From Incurvaria masculella (Eukaryota > Arthropoda > Insecta > Lepidoptera > Incurvariidae), in contig OX335645.2 of assembly GCA_946894095.1 (NCBI GenBank), forward strand, positions 18,251,001-18,315,000: a stretch of DNA of 64,000 nt, in the 5' to 3' direction. Below, in pieces: positions 13,601-25,600 of the stretch. Below the pieces are notes generated by a model. That model ran no database searches. It was given only the letters and a program-made list of their open reading frames with translations, and was not told the DNA's origin. The translations under genes were made by a program, and so were the position numbers. Numbering within the stretch: the stretch's first letter is position 1; every line of letters starts with the position of its first letter.

Positions 13601-16600
13601 AAATAAACACCTCATTCTGTAGTGGTGGTGATAATATTCTGTATCGACATGTTTAATAAATATTGTATTCATATATTTATATATTAGGTACCTTGAAATA
13701 CATTGAACATCTTATTAGGTAATATTAATAATGTATTCGTATACAATATAATAGTTGGCAACCATAATAGATATAAGAAATAGGCTATAAATGGCTTGTA
13801 CAGAAATCATTGCAATATAAAAGCGCTACAACGCGGCACGCCGCAAACCTAGCTACAATCCAATGTTCGGGGAAGCCGCGGCTCCAAACCTCTCACCCCG
13901 CGTGCCCTGCGCGCACCCTCTCCAGTCTAGCCTCACGAACACTTCGCCGTGAGCACACGTATAGGAAAACAACTGTAAGCGTCGCTATATTCGGTCGCCC
14001 AGTGACGCGACGCCTTGAGATTCAATAAGCTTGGTAAAGCAACTCCGAGCACGGTTCGGTTCTAGGTGGGTTAAATTTTACCACCGTTGAGGCCAGCCGT
14101 GGTTCGGATTCCACGTAAAACTGTAGGTCCCCTTATTACTAAGTATTAGGGTCAATCCCGCCCGAGTGGGTACCATTGCATTGAATGAATGTTAGTCGAA
14201 GCGGCAATGAAAATTGTCCGTATGTTCCACACCGTTCAATGTAGCCGAGCAATATGAGGAAGGTCCTGGCATGGCACCTAGTTCCCATGTGGTATGTTAG
14301 GCTAATATAATGACGGTCGATTGGTATGAGCAATCTATGCCCAGTTACATAAAAAAAAGCCTTCAGGTGTTATATTAATGTACCTTCCAATCTCATTGAG
14401 GCACATATATAACGATAAAGTTTAACTGACAACTTTAATTCTATTCAAATCAAGTTATCTTGCAATACTATTATAGTAAAATAACATAGAGCACGCTTCT
14501 TGCGAGACTTCACATTGTGCGGTACACCGATGAGAAATCCTTTTCATAACGAAAGGTCGTAAGTACAAGCGAAATATCCACAGACCCCACGTCGGAAACG
14601 TCCGCGCGGCAGCTCCGTCGGGACGGGACTGACGACCCGCTCGCTGGGCGCGTAATATGTATGAACGTTTGTATGAAAATTGGACGCCGTGCGCGACATT
14701 TACGTTGGTTAATTAATTTGAATAAAATATTTTGAAATTTTGCTAGTTTCGAGGTATGGGGTCACAGTTAAAGATATAAGCAACCTAAGATAATAATAAT
14801 ATCGTCACTTTTTTAACTGAATATATTCATTAAATTTGCACAAAGTTAAGCTGTTTTCAAGAAAATAGACAGGTTCAGATTTGTTTTTTACATAAATCTA
14901 AAAGTTCTATTAAAAAACGAAAGGTATGGGGTCCTTATGTAACAGTTGTTCTTTCCAACACATATTTTTAATCATGAGTTATCTTTTTGCATGTGCTATA
15001 AATATGGGTTCAAAAAACTACAATTTCACAAAATCGGACGATAGGCTCTTAACTCCCTGACCTCTTCGGGTAATTTGTTATAAAATCTAACACTGTTACA
15101 TATAAAACACTTAGATGTTTTAGCTAATTTATGACTAGATCACTTTAACATTGTTCTTGTGTCTTTGTGTTATGGTTATGAACATCACTATTAAGGGTGG
15201 AGTCATGTATATGTTTCCTCGCGTAACATAAATTTTGGAAAACATAAGCACTTGGTAAAGTCAAAATTCCTACGTCACTAAAAACCTTTCTACAGGAGTC
15301 TCTCATCCTCATTCCTAGCATGCATCGCAGTGCTCTTTTCTGTAACACAAATATACGATTAACTTCCGCTGCATCACCCCAGAACATCAGCCCGTATGAC
15401 ATTATACTGTGAAAGTAGGCATGATAAACAGATTTAGCAGCTTCCAAACCACAGAGCTCCTTAATTTTTTTTATTGCATAGCATGCCGAGCTGAGCTTAG
15501 CAGCGAGCTTATCAATATGTGGTTTCCATGTAAAACGATGATCAAATACTACACCAAGAAAGTTTATTTCTTTAGTTATAGCTAAAGACAGATCATTTGC
15601 TGCATTTAATACATCACAATTCACATTACGTCTTTGAGTCCCCAGCACAAAGTGCATTAAATTCGTTTTACTGACATTTAACAGTAGGTTATTGGCTTCA
15701 AACCATAATTTAAGTGAGTTTACAGCTTGTATAAAGGACTCCCGTAGGTCTGATATATTTAGATTTTTTAAAATTAATGATAGGTCATCAGCAAATAAAA
15801 TCATCTCAATATCTGTGGCGATGCAGCTTGAAATATCACTTATGTAAATCAAGAAGAACAACGGTCCTAGAACTGAGCCCTGCGGTACACCCATAGTAAT
15901 TGATTCTACATCAGACTTATACTATAACTGCACTGGCAGAATGGACAATAATTTAAATACCTTGTAAGTATTCTGTGGTTTTCTGTGAAATGCCATGCCT
16001 ACACAATAAAAAATCTCTGATTGCAGGTGACATAGCCCTGGCGAAGGAGTACCTCCGGAACGCCAAAGGCTTCGACTCGGTGATCGAAGCAGCGCGCGGC
16101 GGACTGGTGGTGGATCTCAACTCTTTGCCGCTCCCGCCGAAGACCCAGCAGCAGCTCGAAGAGACGTTAGTTCCCAGTAGACACCAAGTTTTCGTTTGTC
16201 CGTATCCATGGAGATAGACAAGCAAATTCCTTGGATATTTGAAATTACAGCATTTTTGGTAATGTATAGCATTACAGCTGATTCTGACGATACAAATAGA
16301 TGGATTTCTCATTGTATGGTTTCATTTAAATATATACGCGTATTGTATACATATTTATACAATTAATGGGTGTCTGAATGTGATCTTTAGCCTAAGGGCC
16401 GAGTGCACGAAAGGACAAAAAATGAAAATCAACGTCAACGTACGATTAAACACGTCACTTTGTATGGACAGTATGGAAGGAACTCTATGCGGTTCACTAA
16501 AAGTGACGTGTTTGAATATTGATTAACTCGGCCGTCTCTTCGTGCAACCGGGGCTAAATCATCGAATTGTCAAAGTCTTGGTTTGATTATGGTGAGGTGG

Positions 16601-19600
16601 GTCAGTGCCTCTCTGCTTCACTAGATGGCGCTGATAACCTGACACTGTGTGTCAAATGTGAATATCAGCTAGTGTGGATGAACAGTTTCGACGTGGTGTC
16701 CGCGGAGGATTGCTCGGGAGGCGCGGAGGGCGTGGAGGGTGTGGAGGGTGCGGAGGGCGCGGAGGACGTGCTGTCGCGTCTCGCGGCGCAGCTGGCGGAG
16801 CAGCTGCGGCTGTGCGGCGCGACGCGCGACCACAACCGCGCCGCCGGCAACGTCGCCGAGGCGAACCGCTTCGACCACCTCGCCAACAGCGTTAAGCAGG
16901 ACCTCGACGTTGTCGCGTTGGCTAAGAGGTGAGGCGGGCGACGCTCAGTCCGTCGTCTTGTTACCACTAGGCTACTGGGCTAGTGTGAGGGGGCAGTTTC
17001 GACATGGCTTCAGTGGAGGATTGTAGTCCGAAGAGCATGGAGGGGGAAGACTCAAATCATGTACAGTCACATCTCTAGGAGCAGCTGTCAAGCAGGTCCA
17101 AATGTTTACTTTTAGTAGTGAAGTCTTTTTTACCATCGTTGGGTGCGCTATATAAAAACGTCACAGCTAACTTGCACACATTGCTCTAGGTTCACTTCGC
17201 TGTCGAACGAACTAGGTGCCATGCCCTGGCCTTCCGTATTTTTCGTTTTATTGAACTGGATGGAAAACATGGTGAACTTTTAATGCCCCTTCAACAATAT
17301 TTTATTGAATGCAACCAACACAGACGGGCACCCATCCAGAGATTGACAGCGCCCAGTGTTGTTTAACCTCAATTTACCAATTAACTAGGCCCCAAGAATC
17401 ACGAAAGTATTCTCATAATTAAAAAAGCGTATTGCAATTTGCTGCCGTACCATACAAATAGGCACCATAGGTGGCATCAATGACAAGTTATGTGAAATTT
17501 CTTATGTAATTATAACATTATACAAATATGTATAATATTTGTAACTACCCACGAAACAATACTAATCACTGGTGCAATATATCTTACCCTAAAATAAATA
17601 AAAGTGCATCAATCATAATAAAACAATGCAATTTAAATAGCCTGAGATCATTTCTCTGTGGTGTGGTGTGGGCATCAACATGTCTAAGTGCTATGTGTGT
17701 GTAAAATCACTCGGAAGTGAGGCCATACAGTGTGATGGATGCAAACGGGATCTGTGCATTAAGTGCAGCGAACTGAGTTCCACAGAGGCACGGAGCATGG
17801 CTCTCAAGTCCAGGATTTTGATGTTTTTCTGCTCCCAATGTAAGGTAGGAATTTTCCAAGTTCCTCAACTATTTAAACTTATTGAAGAACTGAAGTCGGA
17901 GATCGCAACCTTAAGCAAGAATAATGTAAACACTGCTCCTTCTCATCCGGCCATGACTGAGAATGTTATACGAGAGGTCAGGGAGAGAGAATATAGGTCT
18001 CGAAATGTAATTGCCTTCAACGTTCCAGAGTGTCCTTCCGATGAAACTCGTGACAAAATTAAGTTTGATGAGGAACAAATTAATGAGTCACTGGGAGATA
18101 TTTTCACCGAATCTAAGTCAAAAATTTTCAGACTTATTCGCCTTGGTAAGCCGTCAGAGAAACCCAGGCCCCTAAAACTTGTGTGTAGGTGAAAAGGTGA
18201 AGGGCACGGTTTCACTAGCACCCGATCAGACACCTATGCAGAGAAATGAACTGCTAGAACTGTGCAAGGAGTTAACTGCTCGAACCGAGGCCGGCGAGAC
18301 AAATCTTACCATAAAATATGTAAGGGGCCGCCCGAGCATTGTCAATGTGTCAAAAAACTAATAACCACAAAAATACTAGATCCCCTCATTACATTGACCT
18401 TGCTTTATACGAATCTGGACTCGCTCCCTCCAAAATTTGATTTACTTTTGCTAGAAATAAACATAAACAAGCCCTCATTTGTTCTGCTAGCTGAAACTTG
18501 GCTTAAAAGTGCAGATCGGAGCGCTACCTACCACATACCGTGTTATACTCTGTACCGTCAAGACCGGATTCATCGCTCGAAGAAACGAGGGGGTGGAGTG
18601 GCAATCTACGTTAGAAATAATATTAATGGACACCCAATCATAGCCAGTGTCAACTCTATGTACACCCAACCTTCAATAGAAGCACTATATTTGGATGTTC
18701 GAGTGAGCCACTTTCATTTTCTATTAGTCGCTGTTTACCGACCAGATGACACTGATTACACGCATCATGACCAATTGTTGTATGACAATCTTAAAAGAGC
18801 CATGGAAAAGAATACAGTGGTCATCGCAGGCGATTTTAATTACCGGAACATATGTTGGCCTCTCACAGCGACACAGAGGTGTGATGGCTCATCCTTAATC
18901 TTTCAAGAATTGTTTCTCAACAGCTCCCTTGTACTTGTACTTGTGACTAGTTACCGAACCAACGAGATATAGAGAAAATAACACCCCGTCACTGCTCGAT
19001 CTCATATTATGCAACGATGACTGCCTCATTACTGACCTTTGGCTCCGATCACCGATTGGTAAAAGTGATCATGTATGCATATATTTTCAGATACAGTATC
19101 AAATTGAAAAATGCGCTGTAAAAAACTCAGAACCGAGAAGACTTCACCATAAAATCAACTTTGAGAGTTTCCAAAGAGACCTCACTACCGACCTTGATAT
19201 AGATCTCCACGATGCAAATGCTCAAGAGAAATGGAATAAATTTCGTAGCCTGGTACTATCTAACATCGAAAAGCATGCTCCACTTAAGAGATATACCAAA
19301 CCGAGTAATAAACCATGGATAGACGCAGATGCTATTGCAATGACTAAGGAAAAATCTCTCCTGTGGAAGGCTTATAAAGAGGAAAAAAATGCAGAAAACT
19401 ATCAAGCATATAGATCGGCTAACAATATATGTGTTGCATATACAAGGAAAGCGAGGAGCCTATTTGAGTCCAAAATAGTACAATCTGGAGAAAAAGCTTT
19501 TTACTCATATATACGAAACCAAATGTCATCTAAAGTTACAATTCCTCCAGCGGTACGAGATCCTAAAGGAAACATGATAGTAGAGCCGAGCCTAATAGCA

Positions 19601-22600
19601 GACTGTTTTGCAGAAGAGTTTCAGAAGGCATACTCTTTAGAGACTCCTATAACCACGCCTCTAGCTCTCGACCAGAGTTTTAGAGTAGCAGAGTCAATCT
19701 ATGATATCTCCTTTCACCCGGACGCCATAAAGAAAGTACTGGAAAATCTCGACTCTGCCTCTTCAACTGGACCAGATGGTATCCCCGGCTCTATCCTAAA
19801 AAACTGCTCTAGCGTAATACTACCTGCCTTACAAGACATAATGGTTTCCTCCTTTGAGTCCGGAACAGTTCCATTGGACTGGAAGCACTCTGTGGTGACC
19901 CCAATATATAAAAAAGGCGACAAAATGATTCCATCAAACTATAGACCAATAAGCTTGACAAGTATTACTTGCAAGTGCATGGAAAGACTAATAGTGAATA
20001 GCTTGCAAAATTTTCTCGGTTCTGAGCACATAATATCTACTCACCAGCATGGATTTATCCCCAGGCGCTCTACGATCACGAATCTACTTGTGTGTCTAGA
20101 CCACTGGACCCAAGAGTATGATTGTAAAAACCCAGTCGATGTGATTTACCTAGATTTTGAACGAGCATTTGACAAAGGTCCTCATAGACGACTACTGGTT
20201 AAATTAGAACATCTTGGAATACGAGGAAGGCTTCTAACATGGATAGAGAACTACTTGGTCGGTAGAACATACCAAGTGAGAGTGGGTGATTGCCTTTCGG
20301 GAGTGAAAGACGTTTTAAGCGGCGTTCCCCAAGGATCAGTTCTGGCACCGACTCTTTTCGGTCTCTACATCTCCGATATCTGTGCTATTACCCAAGCCAT
20401 GTCAAGCCTATTCGCCGACGACGCCAAACTCATCGCCAACCCCATTGTGAGCAGTGGGACACTCAGAGACGACCTGGACAGAATATTGGAATGGACCCGT
20501 CACTGGCTTATACGAACCAATCCTTCGAAATGCACAGTGCTGCATATAGGGAAGAACAACCCAAGACTCCAGTACAAAATCGGAACAGACATAATAGTCC
20601 CTACACAGGCTCAGAAGGATCTTGGAATAACTATCTCAGAAGACCTAAAATGGGCAAATCATATAGAGACTATAGTTAAACGAGCAAATGCCCTACTCTA
20701 CGTCATACGGAAATCATTTCAGAACCTGACCATAGAGACATTAATCAAAATATACAAATCTCACATTAGACCACTCCTGGAATATGGATTCCAAATATGG
20801 AATCCCTACTTCGTCAAAGATATTACTCTCCTAGAACGAGTTCAGAGAAGAGCGACCAAGATACCAAAAAGTGCTCAAGCTGACAACCTTGGAACAACGA
20901 AGAGAAAGGGGCGACCTCATAGAAACATACAAGATTCTCAATGACTATTACGACTGTCCAGAACTGCAGAACCTCTTCACTAGAAACACAAATAGTCATC
21001 TCCGTGGTCATAGCCTAAAGCTCAATGCCACTGTCAGCTCAACAAACCCGAGACAACACTTCCTGTCGAATAGAGCAGTTGAAATGTGGAACAAGTTGCC
21101 AGAAGATGTCGTTGAAGCACCCACCACCAATTATTTTAAAAACAGGCTTGACAAACACCTAAAAACACTAAACTAAAGTAACCGTAATAACAAAGCACCA
21201 GTGAGCCCTGACATGAACACATCAGCTTAGGCTGCTTGTTCATCAAATAAATAAATAAATAAATAAAATAAAAATAATTTTTTCGGATATGGTCTGGGCT
21301 GGATTTATTATGTGTGTGTGACCATGTGAATCCCAAATTTATTTAAAAAAATAGTATAGATCATAGGTTTTATCTCTAATTAATTTAATTTATTAAATCT
21401 TAATAGGTTCCAACACATTAAGTGTTTTTGTCTTCCAGGTCTGGTGGCGAAATTCCCAAGTTCCACTACGAGAAGCGGCTGTTCTCCGTGATTCAGTGCA
21501 ACACGGAACTAAACGACAATGACCTGGAGTTGACTATCGTGCGAGGGATCACGTACAACGTCCCCAACCCGAAAGACGTGGACACCTATGTCAAATTTGA
21601 ATTTCCATTTCCACAAGTAAGGAAAATAAAAGTATAATTTACTCGCTTACCAAAATTTATGACTTCCGATCAACGATACTCGTGTTATCGTCGGACAAAC
21701 ATTTAAACATTACATACATACAAACACCAGACTGTTCAAATAGGCTCGGAGAACTATGCTCGCTCGCTCAAATACAGTCTCGTCCATTCCAGGAGGCGCC
21801 CGTCCAGGACAAAACGGCCCTGGTGAAGGACACGAACAGCCCCGAGTACAACGCGGTGTTCCCGCTGACCATCAACCGCACGTCGCGCGCCTGCCTGCGC
21901 GTCTTCAAGCGGCACGCGCTCAAGCTGGAGGTGTACTCGCGCGGGTGAGTACGCTCGAGCGGGAATCACCTCCGTGCTCGGTGTTGCGCTAATAGAATGG
22001 GGAAGAAAACTGCATATTTATCACGACAGGTGGCGTCTTAGAAGCCCAGTTCACTGAGTATTTCTCGACCTTAGGAAACCGATTCATCACCGGCGGTGAC
22101 TGGAACTCGAAACACACGCACTGGGGATCAAGATTAATCACGACGCGAGGAAGACAACTAATACAGTGTCTGGAAAAAAATAACCTCATGACCATTTCCA
22201 CGCCTGAACCTACACATTGGCCATCAGATCCGAACAAACTACTGGACCTTTTAGACTTTTTCATTGCTAAAGGCTTGAACAGATTCTTCTTTAAAGTGGA
22301 GGCATGTCTAGATGGTTCCTCCAACCACATTCCTGTTATCTTGACTGTAAGCATTACCATTCTAAACTCCCAAAGACGTCCGAAATTGTACAACCACCGT
22401 ACAGATTGGGGTCTATTTCGCAACATTGTGGAAAAACAAATACAGCTAAAAATTTCACTTAAAACAGAAATTGAAGTGGACAACTCTCTAAAAATATTTA
22501 CAGAAACGATACAACAGGCCTGCTGGAAGAGTACTCCCAATGGCAATACACTAAACACACCAAGGCAAAACGTCATACCATATGACATCAAAGCTAAATC

Positions 22601-25600
22601 ATGGAAAAAAGGCGGTTACGGCGAGTATGGCACAGTACCCGCCATCCCGTAGACAAGAAACTTCTTAATAAAGCCACACAAGACCTTAAAAAAGTAATAA
22701 AAGAAACTGAAAATGCCACCACGGAAGGGACCGACCAGATTTTTACCTAACTGTAATGATGTTTAAGAAGTGTGGAAACATTAACTATTTAAAATAGTAA
22801 GTTGATATTTAGTGACGAATTCGAACTCACTCTTTCCCTGAATGGACCCCCAGTTCTTTATAATGAACAGAACATTCTTAAATGCCCTAACATCTTTTTA
22901 AAAACGGATTCTTTGTTGATTCTTCTATTTAATGTGAGTTTCTGCTGGGAATAATGTTGCTTGTGATCCTATCATCAAACAGTGCCTTCTCGTTTTCTCT
23001 GCATCCTTGTATTTCTGTTGTGGTGAACCTTATAGTAACATTGTTACTATCTTTTGAATGTTCTGCATGCTCTTAAGAGAAACAGGGTATATAGATATAT
23101 TTCCTCATTTCTAATATCCATATGTTATGAGATTTTTTGTCTTATTCCTATTGTAAATCTGCACATCTTCACCGACTTTTCATGCATTGGGTTTTTCATG
23201 TTTTGTACTCACACCATAGTGCGACTGGAAACCATGTTGTAGAATCCCTAAATCCTTTTAAATAACATTCGGTTCAGTTAAAATTTAACAGTTGTAGACA
23301 GCCTATATGGATGTTTTCTCTCACGGTGCCGTGTAAGTCATGCGTGTAGTGGTTTTTTTATGTAATGACACAGATATCTAATACCTGCCCTTATGATATT
23401 AGACCAGCACACCGTATTACCGAAGGAATTATGTGCGATGCCAGGACCTTCTCTTTTGAGCATGGTTCCTTTGAACTGGATTGAAAACACGGACAATTTT
23501 TCATTTCCAATTCGACAGAGAAAGAAAGTGGTGCATGAATGGGGTGGGGATCGAACCCAAGACCTCTGGCATAAAAAGGCAAAGCGGTGAGCGTCATGTA
23601 ACTCAGGGGCACGGCCTGAGTTACATGACGCTCACCGAGTGGTGGCAATAATGTATATATGGCTATACTTGTGTAGCTTAAACAGATATCATTGTTACCT
23701 CACATATTACACATCTCATCTATGCCTATATGCACTAGCTGATCAGCTAGCACGCAGAAAGCAAACACTGCAGGGAAAACTTGGCGCTTGCAACTATTTA
23801 AGTGTATGCAGTTCCCAAACTTCGGCTGGGTGTATGATTGAGCCGCCATGGCAGCCACCAGGAAGATATTGCCTCATGGCAATGTGTTGGCCCCTCATGT
23901 TTAACTAAGGAATTACACGTTTCTTTATGAATACACAGACTAAAGAAAAAAAGGTATAATTTCTCATACAATTATTTTGAATAGCGAAACAAAATTTGCA
24001 GTCCCCAAGTCTCGGATCAAATATTTTCAAATTTCGAAATAAATGAAGAGGTTATGTTGGTTACTTTTGCCTCTTCTAGAATCATCTCTGCCTAACAACA
24101 AAGACTTGGCGAGACAAAACATCCGTACGGACATTTATTTCAGTATCTTCCAGTAACTTTATGTAAAGTAGGCATTAAACTCTATGGCCAACCTGAATGC
24201 AAATTTCGGTCAGCAGTTGACAAGCGCGGAGGACATGCTGTACCCTGAGCAAGCTCGCACTTGGCGTGTATTCAGATTGGCCATAAAGATTTGCGCCTAC
24301 CGTACTGGTGTAGTTGATCTGTTTCCATGTGCATGTGTGCGTAGCGGGCTAGCGTGTGTGTCTGTATGTGTGGGTCAGGTGCTGCGGGCGCGCGTGCGGC
24401 ACTGACGCGTTGCTGTGTTTCAGTGGGTTCTTCTCGCGCGACTCCCTGCTCGGTGTCGCGCACGTCAAACTCCAGCCGCTCGAGTCGCAGACCACGATAC
24501 ACGAGGCGTTCCCCGTGAGTCTTATTTCATTTCATTTTATTTAATTTCATTTATCTAAACTTTTTTGTTAGTCAAACTACACTAAGTTACGTTAAAAATT
24601 GATAGATCCGCAAATTCTATCAACCAGTAAAGAAGAATTACAACTAGTAAATGAACTTTACTGGTTTTCCGTCCACAGTATTGAAAGAAACGAATTATTA
24701 TTATTGAATACATACTTAGATATAAATGTTACTGCCAAACAATTCTTGGCAGCAACCCTAAGTGCAAATGGATTAGAAATAGAAATTGCTTAACTAACAA
24801 AGTTGCTTAAATACAATAATATGTATAGTATCACAAGTGTGACATAACCGTGTTCGCTGTTAAACATTACATGACGTTTATGTAGTTCATGTCAAATGAC
24901 GATTCAATATATGCAATTGTGACCACTGTTTCATGAGCCCTGCTTATAGTATACTCACATGCCTGGCAGGGTGCATGTTGGGGAAGGTAAGTCAAAGCTA
25001 TTTACAGATGGCGCCACTATTATAGCTTTTGTCAAATCAATATTTGTGTCCATTTTGGATAGAATTTTGAGAAAACATTTTAAAAATACTATCCTATGTT
25101 TTGTTTCTTTTTATATGTTTTAAGAACTTTTTTCGTTATGTTTCTTCTCTGCAGAATTTTAGAGTTACATTATCGTTGCAAAAAACACTTTTTACTTTGC
25201 ATTGTAAAAATGCTAGAATTTAACAATCACTTTGTATTTCAGAGACATCTATTGAAATTTTGATTAAACTGAAGATTAACTTTAAAAAATAGTGTCTTCT
25301 GTTCGCATTGCAATTGTTATAATGCCAAAAAGACGGAGAAACATCTATGATTGCACGAAAAAACTTTTTCAAACTGTGTGAAAAACTAGTTTTACTACCT
25401 TCAATACTCCATCGATGGAATCCCCTTGAATGCAGTTTCCTCACAGGTCGATTTCGGCGTAACGGTGTCCAGTGACCTCAAATGGGATAACCATATAATC
25501 GAAGTGGTTAAGAGAGCAAATTCACTGCTTTATATGATTCGGAAATCCTTTTTCTGCATAAACATTGACCTGTTTCTTAAGCTCTACAAGTCATATGTAC

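Larger units (their letters stand above)
17640..21280 (+). mobile_element. CR1-superfamily non-LTR retrotransposon, nearly full length, in lgd intron 10
   Basis: Two ORFs in the same direction as the host gene, ending in an (AATAAAT)n-type tail at about 21244-21275 after the motif ACATCAGCTTAGGCTGC. ORF1 carries a PHD-like Cys cluster; ORF2 has an endonuclease and a reverse transcriptase. Several frameshifts break the ORFs. The same 3' signature occurs in the fragment at 53139-53650, showing one family. Exact 5' end and target duplication were not determined. CR1 group is inferred from the PHD-type ORF1 and the microsatellite-like tail; L2 or Daphne are alternatives. Confidence 0.85.

Noticed and set aside
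16665..17026. Several long frames on both strands over lgd exon 10
   Set aside because: They are shadows of the real exon, which is fixed by splice phase with exons 9 and 11.
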